A DNA stretch of 64,000 nucleotides from Mesorhizobium_B sp035998495 (GCA_035998495.1 DASYHP010000067.1:124001-188000); one strand, 5' to 3'; numbered from the stretch's first letter, positions 1-8,467 are shown. The notes: a model not told the origin generated them from the sequence alone. Program-made: numbers and translations.

Positions 1-537
1 CTCGAAGCCCGCATCTTCGATCTTTACGCCGATCCCATGCCGAGCCGCACCGACCTCGAAGGGTATTGCGGCGAGGTGCATGGCGCGGTCATGCAACTGG
101 CCGCCTTGATCCTCAATGCCGACGCCGCGCCGGCCGCCGCGGAAGCCGCCGGCCATGGCGGCTGCGCCCAGGGGATGGCCTTCCTTCTGCGCTCGGTGCC
201 GCAGCAGCGCGCCTGGGGGCAATGCTTCGTCCCGCGTGACATCCTGGCGGCGACCGGCTCCTCGCCGGAAGCTTTTTCGCATGGCGAGGCCGGGCCGAAC
301 GAGCGCGCCGCCGTGGCGGCCTTGTTGGCGCTCGCCCGCGATCACCTCGCGCGGTTCGAAGCCGCGGCCCACGGGCTTCCCGCCACGCTCCGGCCAGCCT
401 TCCTGCCGCTCGCCGTCACGCCCCTGCAGCTTGATCGCTTGCGCGACCCGGCGCAGGTGCTCGCCGGCACGACCAGAAACGTGCCGGCTTGGCGGCGGCA
501 ATGGGCGGTCTTCCGCCGCGCCTCGCGAGGATGGTAG
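1..537 (+). CDS. Squalene/phytoene synthase family protein (C-terminal part)
   Basis: The frame is open from base 1 and ends in TAG, so the gene enters from outside the window and only its last 178 residues are visible. The visible part carries D-L-E-G-Y-C-G-E near residues 18-25, the kind of helix that follows the first Asp-rich motif in squalene/phytoene synthases, then an alpha-helical Ala/Leu-rich body and a basic end. Enzymes of this fold condense prenyl diphosphates head to head, but the alphaproteobacterial subgroup next to trmFO includes short members related to the mitochondrial assembly factor NDUFAF6, so catalysis is not certain. It converges on trmFO with 12 bp between them. The Asp-rich motif I lies outside the window. 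Confidence 0.75.
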   Translation, partial: LEARIFDLYADPMPSRTDLEGYCGEVHGAVMQLAALILNADAAPAAAEAAGHGGCAQGMAFLLRSVPQQRAWGQCFVPRDILAATGSSPEAFSHGEAGPNERAAVAALLALARDHLARFEAAAHGLPATLRPAFLPLAVTPLQLDRLRDPAQVLAGTTRNVPAWRRQWAVFRRASRGW

Positions 538-549
538 AGGAGAGAGCCG

Positions 550-1962
550 CTACTCCGCCGCGGCGGACACAGGAGCCTCGAGCCCCAGCCACGCCCTGCA
601 ATCTGCCAGCGCGCGCGCGGTGAGCGCCCGCTTCTTGGCCAGCGTCTTTTCCGCGCCCCGCAGCCGCTTGCCTGCCATCCGCGGCACGTCCACCGGCGGG
701 AACAGCCCGAAATTGACGTTCATCGGCTGAAAGCTCCGCTTGCCCGGCTCGTCCTCGGAGACAAGGTGCCCGCCCGTGATGTGGTTGAGCAGCGCCCCCA
801 TGGCCGTCGTGGGCGGCGGCAAAACGGGCCGGCCGCCCAGCATCTCCGCAGCCGCGAAACGGCCGGCCAGCAGCCCGACGGCGGCCGATTCCACATAGCC
901 CTCGCAGCCCGTGATCTGGCCGGCGAAGCGCAAGCCGGGCCGCGAGCGGAGCTGCAGCGTCCCATCCAGGAACTTCGGGGAATTCAAATACGTGTTGCGG
1001 TGCAGCCCGCCCAGCCGCGCGAATTCGGCCTTTTCCAGGCCTGGGATCATACGGAAGATGCTGGCCTGCTCGCCGTGCCTCAGCTTGGTCTGGAAGCCCA
1101 CCATGTTGAAGAGCGTGCCGAGGGCGTTGTCCTGGCGGAGCTGCACGACGGCATAGGGTTTGACGGCGGGGTCATGCGCGTTGGTGAGGCCCATGGGCTT
1201 CATCGGCCCGTGCCGCAGCGTCTCAGGCCCACGCTCTGCCATCACTTCGATGGGCAGGCAGCCGTCGAAATAAGGCGTGCCTTCCCATTCCTTGAAGCTG
1301 GTCTTCTCGCCCCCGAGCAGCGCGGCCACAAAGGCTTCGTACTGCGCCTTGTCCATGGGGCAGTTGATGTAGTCCTTGCCCGTGCCGCCGGGGCCCACCT
1401 TGTCGTAGCGGGACTGGAACCAGCACACGTCCATGTCGATCGAGTCGAAATGCACGATCGGCGCGATGGCGTCGAAGAAGGCCAGCGCGTCCGCTCCCGT
1501 CTCGGCTCGGATCGCCTCGGCCAGCGCGGGCGAAGTGAGGGGGCCTGTAGCGACGATCGCCTGCGCCCAGTCGCGGGGGGGCAGGCCGGTGATCTCCTCG
1601 CGCCAGATTTCGATGAGCGGATGGTTCTCCAGCCGAGCCGTGACCTCGGCGGCGAACCCCTCGCGGTCCACGGCGAGGGCCGAGCCCGCCGGAAGCTGGT
1701 GCTTGTCGCCCGCCGCCATGACCAGCGAGCCGGCCAGCCTGAGTTCGGCATGGAGCAGGCCGACGGCATTGGTTTCAGCGTCGTCCGAGCGGAAGGAATT
1801 GGAGCAGACGAGCTCGGCCAGCCGGTCCGTCTTGTGGGCGTCGGTTCCGCGCACGGGCCGCATCTCGTGCAGGACGACGCGCAGCCCCGAATTCGCCGCA
1901 GCCCACGCTGCCTCCGATCCGGCGAGCCCGCCGCCGATCACATGCAGGATTTTCTCGCTCAT
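550..1962 (-). CDS. trmFO: Methylenetetrahydrofolate--tRNA-(uracil-5-)-methyltransferase TrmFO
   Basis: This 470-residue FAD protein methylates U54 of tRNA to ribothymidine, taking the carbon from methylenetetrahydrofolate, in the cytoplasm. The N-terminal dinucleotide-binding motif G-G-G-L-A-G sits at residues 10-15, and C53 in the C-S-N-S-F-R-S block matches the cysteine known to form the adduct with uracil in this family. Other family blocks follow, such as the G-C-E-G-Y-V-E-S-A segment of the FAD domain. Length is normal for the family. The ATG at 1962 is the first start that precedes the FAD motif. It is transcribed towards the phytoene-synthase-like gene; upstream lies a terminator for the DUF1127 gene. 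Confidence 0.97.
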   Translation of the reverse strand: MSEKILHVIGGGLAGSEAAWAAANSGLRVVLHEMRPVRGTDAHKTDRLAELVCSNSFRSDDAETNAVGLLHAELRLAGSLVMAAGDKHQLPAGSALAVDREGFAAEVTARLENHPLIEIWREEITGLPPRDWAQAIVATGPLTSPALAEAIRAETGADALAFFDAIAPIVHFDSIDMDVCWFQSRYDKVGPGGTGKDYINCPMDKAQYEAFVAALLGGEKTSFKEWEGTPYFDGCLPIEVMAERGPETLRHGPMKPMGLTNAHDPAVKPYAVVQLRQDNALGTLFNMVGFQTKLRHGEQASIFRMIPGLEKAEFARLGGLHRNTYLNSPKFLDGTLQLRSRPGLRFAGQITGCEGYVESAAVGLLAGRFAAAEMLGGRPVLPPPTTAMGALLNHITGGHLVSEDEPGKRSFQPMNVNFGLFPPVDVPRMAGKRLRGAEKTLAKKRALTARALADCRAWLGLEAPVSAAAE

Positions 1963-2017
1963 GCGGAGGAGTTAAGCGGGCCGATCTCGGAATGCAATCA
2001 ATGGCGCGCTCAAGCCC

Positions 2018-2063
2018 CCAAACGAAACGACCCCCGCCGGGGGAGGAGGTCCGGCGGGGGTCG
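2018..2063 (-). terminator. Rho-independent terminator after the DUF1127 gene
   Basis: A 13-bp perfect stem (2028-2040 with 2051-2063) encloses a 10-base loop. Read on the minus strand it is followed by TTTCGTTT. It lies 85 bp downstream of the DUF1127 stop codon and separates that gene from trmFO. Confidence 0.75.
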
Positions 2064-2147
2064 CTATGTGTGGCCAGCGATCGGGAGGAGGATGAACACT
2101 GGCCTATCCACCGAGACCAGGGAGGAGGAGGGTCTCGGCGAAACTCG

Positions 2148-2288
2148 TCAGATGGACTGGCGGGCCACGCTGCGGATGTCGCCGCGGGTGATGCCGAGGT
2201 CGTTGAGCTCGCGGTTGGACAGGCGGCTCAGCTCGGAAACCGTGTCCCGGTAGCGGCGCCAGTTGCGGTAGTTGCGGATCAGGTTCAT
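2148..2288 (-). CDS. DUF1127 (YjiS-like) small protein
   Basis: The 46-residue product starts M-N-L-I-R-N-Y-R-N-W-R-R-Y and contains the DUF1127 core L-S-x-L-S-N-R-E-L-x-D-L-G-I-T-R-G-D-I. Such proteins are very common in rhizobia and are basic and helical. Some relatives are reported to affect RNA turnover, phosphate or stress responses, but the role of this one is unknown. The start is supported by GAGGGATATC directly before the ATG. It has its own terminator (2018-2063), so it is probably a single-gene transcript. It is divergent from the DUF2157 gene, with an inverted repeat between them. Confidence 0.85.
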   Translation of the reverse strand: MNLIRNYRNWRRYRDTVSELSRLSNRELNDLGITRGDIRSVARQSI

Positions 2289-2387
2289 GATATCCCTCTA
2301 TCTTGCTCTTGCATGGTCGTCTTTGTTGCCTACGAGGCGTAAGATAAGGGGCAGGCCGACAGGGGTGAAGGCCTCGCCTTGCATGGC

Positions 2388-2410
2388 TGCAATGCGTTTT
2401 GTGCATTGCA
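2388..2410. promoter_or_regulatory. Inverted repeat, candidate operator
   Basis: TGCAATGC, seven bases, then GCATTGCA form a perfect 8-bp inverted repeat in the 177-bp gap between the divergent DUF1127 and DUF2157 genes. Next to it lies an AT-rich stretch, ATTAATCGATTGTAATCG, unusual in this GC-rich DNA. The layout fits a dimeric regulator binding between two promoters, but no regulator gene is adjacent. Confidence 0.4.
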
Positions 2411-2465
2411 ACATTAATCGATTGTAATCGCGTGTGGCGGAGCCCTGGGGGAGAGGCGGGTGGGG

Positions 2466-3578
2466 ATGGCAAACTACGCGGCACGAGTGAAGGAAGACAT
2501 CGCGCGCTGGGCGGCAGCCGGCCTCGTGGACGTTGCGCAGGCCGAGCGGCTGCGCGCGGACGTCGATGCGCGGGAAGGAGCGGGCTTCAGCTTCGGCGGC
2601 GTGCTCGCGATGTTCGCGGGGCTCTTTCTGGCCGCGGCCCTGCTCCTGCTCGTGGCGGCGAACTGGGACGCGATCCCCCGCCTCCTCCGTGTGGCCGGGT
2701 TCTTCCTTCTGATCGTCGGCTTCTATTCAGGCGGCGCGGTGCTCAAGGACCATGGGCGCCGCGCCTTCGGCGAGGCGTTGTGGATCGCCGGCGCGGGCGC
2801 GTTCGGCGCGAGCATCGCGCTGATCGGCCAGATGTACCATCTGGGCGGCACGGAAGCGGCGGCGCTGATCACCTGGTCGCTCGGCACGGGGCTTGCCGCC
2901 CTGCTTCTGAATTCCAAGCCGCTGACGATTGCGGCCAGCGGCATCGCCGCCTTCTGGCTTTTCTCGCATGGCGGGGATTTCTGGGACGGCACGGCGTTCC
3001 CCGATGCCTTCCCGCTTCTCGCGGTCGCGCTGTGGCTCGTGTCGCTGCGCACGGGAAGCCGCGCCGCGCGCGAGCTGCTGCTCCTTTCTCTGTTGGGTTA
3101 CGTGATCGTCCTGGCGCTCCGGGGCTCCCTCGTCACCATAGGGAGTCTCCTTCTTCTCGGCTCAGGCGCGCTCTTCGCCGTGGCGGTCCTCTTCCTCCGG
3201 CAGCTCGATCTCGTGCTGCGGCTGGGCGGCCGGATCCTGGCCTATTGCCTGCTCGGCGCACTGACGGGCCTGGCCCTGCTGCAGGCTCGCTATCTCGATG
3301 ACGTGGGCGCGTTCACCGTGCTGGCGGCGCTGAACTTCGCGGCCATCGCCGCCGCCCTGGTGCTCGGCGGCGCGAGGAGTGCCGGGCTGCGGCGGATCGC
3401 CTATGCCGGTTTCGCGGTGGAGCTCGTCGCCGTTTACGTGATCACCCTGGGCTCGATGCTCGACACGGTCTCCTTCTTCCTGGCTGCCGCCCTCGTGCTC
3501 GGGGCGCTTTCGGTCGCCATCCTCAAGTTGGAGCGGCGAATGGCCGATCGCACGCTGTTCGGGGGAGGAACGGCATGA
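2466..3578 (+). CDS. DUF2157 multi-pass membrane protein
   Basis: A cytoplasmic helical N-terminus of about 40 residues (V-K-E-D-I-A-R-W-A-A-A-G-L-V) precedes a long run of hydrophobic segments to the C-terminus, about ten or more membrane spans. This is the DUF2157 layout. The function of the family is not known. I place the start at ATG 2466; a GTG two codons upstream (2460) is in frame and cannot be excluded. The stop overlaps the next start as ATGA, and DUF2157 and GDYXXLXY proteins commonly occur as a pair, so the two products probably act together at the inner membrane. Confidence 0.8.
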   Translation: MANYAARVKEDIARWAAAGLVDVAQAERLRADVDAREGAGFSFGGVLAMFAGLFLAAALLLLVAANWDAIPRLLRVAGFFLLIVGFYSGGAVLKDHGRRAFGEALWIAGAGAFGASIALIGQMYHLGGTEAAALITWSLGTGLAALLLNSKPLTIAASGIAAFWLFSHGGDFWDGTAFPDAFPLLAVALWLVSLRTGSRAARELLLLSLLGYVIVLALRGSLVTIGSLLLLGSGALFAVAVLFLRQLDLVLRLGGRILAYCLLGALTGLALLQARYLDDVGAFTVLAALNFAAIAAALVLGGARSAGLRRIAYAGFAVELVAVYVITLGSMLDTVSFFLAAALVLGALSVAILKLERRMADRTLFGGGTA

Positions 3579-4147
3579 GCCGGCTCGTCGCAGCCGCGCT
3601 CGTCGTGGCGCTCCTGCAGATCGGCTTCTTGTCATGGGTGATCACCGGGCGGGCCGCCATCCTGCGCAACGGAGCCGAGGTTCTGTTGCGGATCGAGCCC
3701 GTCGATCCCCGTGATCTCCTCAGGGGCGACTATGTGCAGCTCGCCTATGGCATCTCCAACCTGCCGGTACGCCTGATCGCCGACCGCCCGCCGGAGGCTG
3801 GATTGTCGGACGGCGAAACGATCAAGGTCCGGCTGGCAAAGACTGCCGACGGCACATGGGACGCCGTTGCCGCTTACCTGGGCGAGCCGCCAGCGGAGCC
3901 GGAACCGGAGCAGGTGGACATTGCCGGCCGGATTCCACCTGGCTGGGCGCTGAGTCCCGAGAGCACCGTTCCCGTGGCCTACGGCATCGAACGCTTCTAC
4001 CTGCCGGAAGGCGAGGGGCTGGCCATCGAGATCGACACGCGGATGCGGCCCTTCACCATGGCGGTGGCGGTGGCCGAGGACGGAACCGCGCAGATCAAGG
4101 CGCTGATGGACGGCGAGGACCGGCTCTACGAGGAGCCGCTCTACTGA
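3575..4147 (+). CDS. GDYXXLXY domain protein
   Basis: This 190-residue protein has an N-terminal membrane anchor (residues 2-24) and then an extracytoplasmic beta-rich domain. The family signature G-D-Y-V-Q-L-A-Y is at residues 51-58. The end of the protein is acidic (D-G-E-D-R-L-Y-E-E-P-L-Y). Its start overlaps the DUF2157 stop by four bases, which points to translational coupling and a shared membrane complex. No biochemical activity is established for the family. Confidence 0.82.
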   Translation: MSRLVAAALVVALLQIGFLSWVITGRAAILRNGAEVLLRIEPVDPRDLLRGDYVQLAYGISNLPVRLIADRPPEAGLSDGETIKVRLAKTADGTWDAVAAYLGEPPAEPEPEQVDIAGRIPPGWALSPESTVPVAYGIERFYLPEGEGLAIEIDTRMRPFTMAVAVAEDGTAQIKALMDGEDRLYEEPLY

Positions 4148-4189
4148 TTCTCCCTGCCCGCCGCGCCGCGGCGGCGGGGCAAATTTCGT

Positions 4190-4217
4190 TTGCTCTCGAA
4201 AGGGCCGGTGCTATAGG
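4190..4217 (+). promoter_or_regulatory. Promoter of tRNA-Leu
   Basis: TTGCTC, 16 bases, TATAGG lies about 64 bp before the tRNA. The -35 hexamer is identical to that of the tRNA-Glu gene in this window, which supports both. A GC-rich, hairpin-like stretch at 4153-4180 may terminate the upstream gene. Confidence 0.5.
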
Positions 4218-4280
4218 GACTGGCGCTTTCGGAGGCGCGAGCCCTCGGGCGCTCGAAATGAGCGGCCCTGGCGCCCGGAA

Positions 4281-4365
4281 GCGGGTGTGGTGGAACTGGT
4301 AGACACGCAGGATTTAGGTTCCTGTGGCGCAAGCCGTGGGGGTTCAAGTCCCTCCACCCGCACCA
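4281..4365 (+). tRNA. tRNA-Leu (anticodon UAG)
   Basis: The acceptor stem GCGGGTG pairs with CACCCGC (4355-4361), followed by discriminator A and an encoded CCA (4363-4365). The anticodon stem CAGGA/TCCTG encloses TTTAGGT, giving anticodon UAG for CUN codons. The T arm GGGTTCAAGTCCC is canonical, and the 85-base length with a long variable arm fits leucine tRNA. The A of CCA is also the first base of an in-frame ATG upstream of trigger factor, but that ATG is not the likely start. Confidence 0.96.
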
Positions 4366-4460
4366 TGATCCGGCCCCAGACGCACATGACGGAGCGGGCG
4401 ACGGATCGGCAGGCGGAAGAGATCGCCTCGCGCGAAGGATTTCAGGAAAAAGGTTCAGAG

Positions 4461-5996
4461 ATGCAGGTCACCGAAACGGTCAATTCCGGGCTGAAGCGCC
4501 AGATCAAGGTCACCGTGCCCAGGGACGACCTCGAAGCGCGCCTGATGAGGCGGCTGGATGATGCCAAAGGCAAGGTGCGGATCAACGGCTTCCGCCCAGG
4601 CAAGGTGCCGATGCAGCATCTGCGGAAGGTCTATGGCCGTTCCTTCATGGCCGAAGTGGTCAACGAAATCTTGTCCAAGGAAACCCAGTCGATCCTTGCT
4701 GGTCGGGGCGAAAAGGCCGCCATGCAGCCCGAGATCAGCATGACGGAGGACGAGAAGGAAGCCGAGAAGGTCTTGGCCGGCGGGGCCGACTTCGAGTTCA
4801 ACATCGCCTATGAAGTCATCCCGGAGATCGAGGTGAAGGACTTCTCCGGCATCAAGGTCTCGCGGCCGGTCTATGACGTGCCCGAAGCGGAAGTGGACGA
4901 CCAGGTGCGGCGCATCGCCGAGTCCACCCGCTCCTTCGAGCCCAAGGACGGCGCAGCGGCTGAAGGTGACCGCGTCTCCATCGATTATGTCGGTAAGATC
5001 GATGGCGAGGCGTTCGAGGGCGGCACGGGCGCTGACCAGCAGCTCGTGCTGGGCTCCAAGCAGTTCATCCCCGGCTTCGAGGAGCAGCTCATCGGCGCGT
5101 CAGTGGGCGAAGAGCGCACGGTGAACGTCACCTTCCCCGAGGACTACAGCGCCGCCCATCTCGCGGGCAAGGCCGCGACGTTCGACGTGACGATCAAGGA
5201 AGTGGCCGCGCCCGGCGCGTTCGAGCTCAACGATGAAGCCGCAAAGGCGCTGGGCCTTGAATCCGTCGACCGCCTGCGGGAGATCGTGCGCGGCCAGATC
5301 GAGAGCCAGTTCGGCGGCATGACGCGGCAGAAGGTCAAGCGCCAGCTTCTCGACCAGCTCGACGCCCAGTACAAGTTCGAAGCGCCCTCCAAGCTCGTGG
5401 AGGCCGAGTTCACCAACATCTGGAACCAGGTGGCCCGTGACCTTCAGGCCGCTGGCCGCAGCTTCGAGGACGAGGGCACGACCGAAGAGGACGCGCGCAA
5501 GGAGTACACCGGGCTCGCCGAGCGTCGCGTGCGGCTGGGTCTGGTTCTCGCCGAGATCGGCGAGAAGGCCGGCGTTCAGGTCTCCGACGACGAGCTGCAG
5601 CGCGCGCTCTTCGAGACGATCCGCCGCTTCCCGGGCGATCAGCAGCAGCAAGTCTATGAATACTACCGCAGCAATCCGGGCGCGCTGACCTCCATCCGCG
5701 CGCCGCTCTTCGAAGAAAAGGTCGTCGACCACCTGCTGGCCCAGGTGGACGTGACCGATCAGAAGGTCAGCAAGGAAGAGTTGATGGCCGAGGACGAGCT
5801 GCCCGGCGCGGCCGCTGGCGGCGACGAGGGCGGCGGGCCGGCCCAGGCCGGCGAAAGTGCTGAAGGCGAAGCGCAGTCGGTTGCCGCAACCGCCTCTGAG
5901 GCCGGGGAGGAGGCTGCGGCCGCGCCCAAGAAGAGGGCCGCGCCCAAGCGCAAGAAGGCGGCCGAAACCGCCCAAGGCGAACCCGCCGCGGAGTAA
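4461..5996 (+). CDS. tig: Trigger factor, ribosome-associated chaperone
   Basis: This 511-residue protein binds at the ribosome exit tunnel and shields nascent chains. The N-terminal ribosome-binding domain shows the signature G-F-R-P-G-K-V-P at about residues 45-52. A FKBP-type peptidyl-prolyl isomerase domain follows (G-D-R-V-S-I-D-Y-V-G-K-I onward), then the helical C-terminal chaperone domain. ATG 4461 is chosen because AGGAAAAAGG precedes it; in-frame ATGs at 4365 and 4386 would overlap or abut the tRNA. The last 60 or so residues are a Gly/Ala/Glu then Lys/Ala/Pro-rich tail ending P-K-R-K-K-A-A-E-T-A-Q-G-E-P-A-A-E, longer than the E. coli protein. A terminator follows directly. Confidence 0.96.
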   Translation: MQVTETVNSGLKRQIKVTVPRDDLEARLMRRLDDAKGKVRINGFRPGKVPMQHLRKVYGRSFMAEVVNEILSKETQSILAGRGEKAAMQPEISMTEDEKEAEKVLAGGADFEFNIAYEVIPEIEVKDFSGIKVSRPVYDVPEAEVDDQVRRIAESTRSFEPKDGAAAEGDRVSIDYVGKIDGEAFEGGTGADQQLVLGSKQFIPGFEEQLIGASVGEERTVNVTFPEDYSAAHLAGKAATFDVTIKEVAAPGAFELNDEAAKALGLESVDRLREIVRGQIESQFGGMTRQKVKRQLLDQLDAQYKFEAPSKLVEAEFTNIWNQVARDLQAAGRSFEDEGTTEEDARKEYTGLAERRVRLGLVLAEIGEKAGVQVSDDELQRALFETIRRFPGDQQQQVYEYYRSNPGALTSIRAPLFEEKVVDHLLAQVDVTDQKVSKEELMAEDELPGAAAGGDEGGGPAQAGESAEGEAQSVAATASEAGEEAAAAPKKRAAPKRKKAAETAQGEPAAE

Positions 5997-6020
5997 GCGC
6001 CGCACACGAGCCAAACGAAG

Positions 6021-6047
6021 AAGGCCGCCCAGGGCGGCCTTTTTCTT
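6021..6047. terminator. Bidirectional terminator between tig and radC
   Basis: AAGGCCGCC and GGCGGCCTT (6021-6029 and 6033-6041) pair around CAG. On the plus strand the stem runs into TTTTTCTTT; on the minus strand it runs into CTTCTTCGTTT. It therefore serves tig and, from the other side, map-radC. Confidence 0.85.
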
Positions 6048-6076
6048 TGCATCCGTCTTCCCCGCTTGCCCGCGGC

Positions 6077-6856
6077 TCACATGAGCTTCAGGGCCTTGAA
6101 GCTGGCATGCCCGTTCCGGCCGATGACGATGTGGTCGTGAACGGCGATGCCGAGCGGCTTCGCCGTGGCGACGACCGTCTTGGTCATGTCGACATCCGCC
6201 TTGGAGGGCGTGGGGTCGCCGGAAGGGTGGTTGTGCACGAGGATGATGGCCGAGGCCGAAAGCTCCAGCGCCCGCTTTACCACTTCCCGCGGATAGACTG
6301 GCGTATGGTCGATCGTGCCGCTTCCCTGCACCTCGTCGGCGATCAGCGCGTTCTTCTTGTCGAGGAAGAGGACGCGGAACTGCTCGCGCGCCTCATAGGC
6401 CATCGCCGCGCGGCAATAGTCGAGCACGGCGTTCCAGCTCGACAGGACCTCGCGCTTCATCACCGCGCCCCGCGCCGATCTCAGGCCGATGGCGGCAACG
6501 ATCTTGAGGTCGAGAGCGGCGGCCGCACCGATGCCCGGCACCTCTTCGAGCTGCGCCGGCGGCGCGCCAAGCACCTCCGCCAGCGAGCCGAAGCGCTTCA
6601 GAAGCCCCTTCGCCGCGGGCTTGGTGTCGCCACGCGGGATGGAGCGGAACAGCAGCAGCTCGAGAAGCTCATAGTCGGCGAGCGCGTCCGCCCCCGCCTC
6701 GCGGAACCGCGCCCGCAGTCTTTCGCGATGGCCGAGATGATCCGGCTTCTCCGCGGCGGAGCCCGGCCGTTGACTTTTTGCAGCAGGCCCAGGTGATCTT
6801 GGAAGGGGAAAAGGTGCCTCGGCGAGAAAACTGGGCTGATCCTCGTCCCTCGCCAT
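6077..6856 (-). CDS. radC: RadC family JAB-domain protein
   Basis: The 259-residue protein has a proline-rich start, a helix-hairpin-helix part (L-E-E-V-P-G-I-G-A-A-A-A) and a C-terminal JAMM-type metal site H-N-H-P-S-G-D with a preceding acidic residue. RadC was first linked to DNA repair, but that role is disputed, and the JAMM motif suggests a metal-dependent hydrolase. It starts 11 bp downstream of the map stop and shares its transcript, an arrangement common in alphaproteobacteria. The long N-terminal extension of about 40 residues is low in conserved sequence. Confidence 0.93.
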   Translation of the reverse strand: MARDEDQPSFLAEAPFPLPRSPGPAAKSQRPGSAAEKPDHLGHRERLRARFREAGADALADYELLELLLFRSIPRGDTKPAAKGLLKRFGSLAEVLGAPPAQLEEVPGIGAAAALDLKIVAAIGLRSARGAVMKREVLSSWNAVLDYCRAAMAYEAREQFRVLFLDKKNALIADEVQGSGTIDHTPVYPREVVKRALELSASAIILVHNHPSGDPTPSKADVDMTKTVVATAKPLGIAVHDHIVIGRNGHASFKALKLM

Positions 6857-6867
6857 GGATTGCCCCG

Positions 6868-7704
6868 TCAGGCGGCCAGCGGCTTCAAGCCAGGCCGGTC
6901 GAGGCCGGCGGGCGACAGGGTGAAGATCTCACAGCCCTTCTCCGTCACGCCGACCGTGTGCTCGTATTGCGCCGAGAGCGAGCGGTCCCGCGTCACGGCC
7001 GTCCAGCCATCGGAGAGAACCTTCACATGCGGCCGGCCGAGATTGATCATCGGCTCCACGGTGAAGATCATGCCGGGCCGCATCTCGACGCCTTCGTGCG
7101 GGCTGCCATAGTGCAGGATGTTGGGTGCGTCGTGGAAGAGCCGCCCCACGCCGTGGCCGCAGAAATCCCGCACGACCGAGCAGCGCTCGCCTTCGGCGTA
7201 AGACTGGATCGCCGCGCCGATCGCGCCGGTGCGCGCGCCGGGGCGAACCGCGGCCACGCCGCGCATCAGGCATCCGTGGGTGACTTCGAGCAGCCGTTCG
7301 GCGGCGCGTTTGATGTTCCCGACCGGGTACATCCGGCTTGCGTCACCATGCCAGCCGTCCAGGATGAAGGTGACATCGATATTCACGATGTCGCCTTCGC
7401 GCAGGGGCTTGTCGTCGGGAATGCCGTGGCAGACCACATGGTTGATCGATGTGCAGGACGATTTCGTGTAGCCGCGATAGTTCAGCGTCGCCGGCATGGC
7501 GTCGTTGTCCATGCCGTATTCGAACACGAAACGATCGATCCGCTCGGTTGTGACGCCCGGCGCGACGATGCCCGCCAGTTCATCCAGGCAGGAGGCCGTC
7601 AGGCGGCAGGCGCGGCGCATGCCTTCGAAGCCGTCTTCGCCGTAGAGGCGAATCTGGCCGGTGTTCTTGAGCGGCAGGACGCTCACGTCGAGATAGGTGA
7701 CCAT
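6868..7704 (-). CDS. map: Type I methionine aminopeptidase
   Basis: This cytosolic metalloenzyme removes the initiator methionine. The pitta-bread metal ligands are visible: the two Asp in N-I-D-V-T-F-I-L-D-G-W-H-G-D, the His in C-G-H-G-V-G, and the Glu in F-T-V-E-P-M and Q-Y-E-H-T. The frame is open to a GTG at 7752, but ATG 7704 gives the N-terminus M-V-T-Y-L-D-V expected for rhizobial homologues, for 278 residues. No clear Shine-Dalgarno sequence precedes either start, so the exact start is uncertain. It is first gene of the map-radC pair. Confidence 0.95.
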   Translation of the reverse strand: MVTYLDVSVLPLKNTGQIRLYGEDGFEGMRRACRLTASCLDELAGIVAPGVTTERIDRFVFEYGMDNDAMPATLNYRGYTKSSCTSINHVVCHGIPDDKPLREGDIVNIDVTFILDGWHGDASRMYPVGNIKRAAERLLEVTHGCLMRGVAAVRPGARTGAIGAAIQSYAEGERCSVVRDFCGHGVGRLFHDAPNILHYGSPHEGVEMRPGMIFTVEPMINLGRPHVKVLSDGWTAVTRDRSLSAQYEHTVGVTEKGCEIFTLSPAGLDRPGLKPLAA

Positions 7705-7933
7705 AGGAGGGAATGCGGGATGAATGGAGCGGCGTAACGCGAGATGTGACACCGGAGCGCCGCCGCTTCAACCCCCGACATCGGCGAAGGTTCAAGCCGG
7801 CCTCTGTTTCAGTCCGTTCTTCCCGCGCCTCGATCATCGCAGGACAGGTCCGCTTCTCCGCGCGCTGCACCAAGATCCCCTCCTGGCCTGATCCTTGCTG
7901 CTCCGTCGTCAGGCAGCGGCGGGAGAGAGCAGG

Positions 7934-8056
7934 ATGCATCAGAATGGAACAGGCAGGCGAGCGACGGACCCTCAGGAACCGTCCTGGGCCGAAATGATCC
8001 TCGCGCTGCTGCTGTCGTTCGTCACGGCGACAGGCTTGATGGCTCTGCTCGTGTAA
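7934..8056 (+). CDS. Small single-span membrane protein
   Basis: A 40-residue frame reads M-H-Q-N-G-T-G-R-R followed by a hydrophobic helix from about residue 21 to the end. GGGAGAGAG lies 4-12 bases before the ATG. I do not recognise a family. The polar-then-membrane layout resembles the many tiny inner-membrane proteins of bacteria, but it may also be a chance frame. It lies upstream of two further small frames. Confidence 0.4.
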   Translation: MHQNGTGRRATDPQEPSWAEMILALLLSFVTATGLMALLV

Positions 8057-8177
8057 GCGCGACTCGATGAGCCGGCCACGCCGCAATCGGTTCCGGCGTC
8101 CAGATCAACAATCTTTGTCGCAACCGGCTGACGTCGCCGGCGTTTGCCGGCTCACCTCTCCACGTGGATCAACAGGC

Positions 8178-8354
8178 ATGCAGTTCGACACCTTCTTCTT
8201 GATTCTGGGAATGCTGGCCGGCGCCTGCTTCGGTTTGTTGATCGGCGGCGCTGGCAGCTTGATCCTGATGATCGATCCGGTGGCTGGCGCAGTGGCTGGC
8301 ATGCTGGCGGGCACGAGCCTCGGCGCCCTCTTTGGCATGACCACAGAGGGTTGA
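8178..8354 (+). CDS. Small two-span membrane protein
   Basis: The 58-residue product is almost wholly hydrophobic and Gly/Ala rich, with two predicted helices (about 5-28 and 32-53) of the small-residue type that packs tightly (G-A-C-F-G-L-L-I-G-G-A-G, A-G-M-L-A-G-T-S-L-G). The ribosome site is weak (AACAGG). No family is recognised. A frame this hydrophobic with clean ends in GC-rich DNA is suggestive but not proof of a gene. Confidence 0.45.
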   Translation: MQFDTFFLILGMLAGACFGLLIGGAGSLILMIDPVAGAVAGMLAGTSLGALFGMTTEG

Positions 8355-8467
8355 GGAGGATCGGCGCGGTAATAGCCCGCCTGCCGCTACGTCCGTTCGC
8401 TGCAACCCTTCTTGATCTTCCAAGTTACTGCGTAGCTGAAACCCTCGCCTCGGATGAGGAGGCAAAG

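Noticed and set aside
4287..4460. Upstream extension of the trigger factor frame
   Set aside because: It starts inside tRNA-Leu; the ATG at 4461 has a good ribosome site and matches the family N-terminus.
8132..8151. GCCGGC-GTTT-GCCGGC hairpin as a terminator
   Set aside because: Stem is short, self-complementary and lacks a following T-run.
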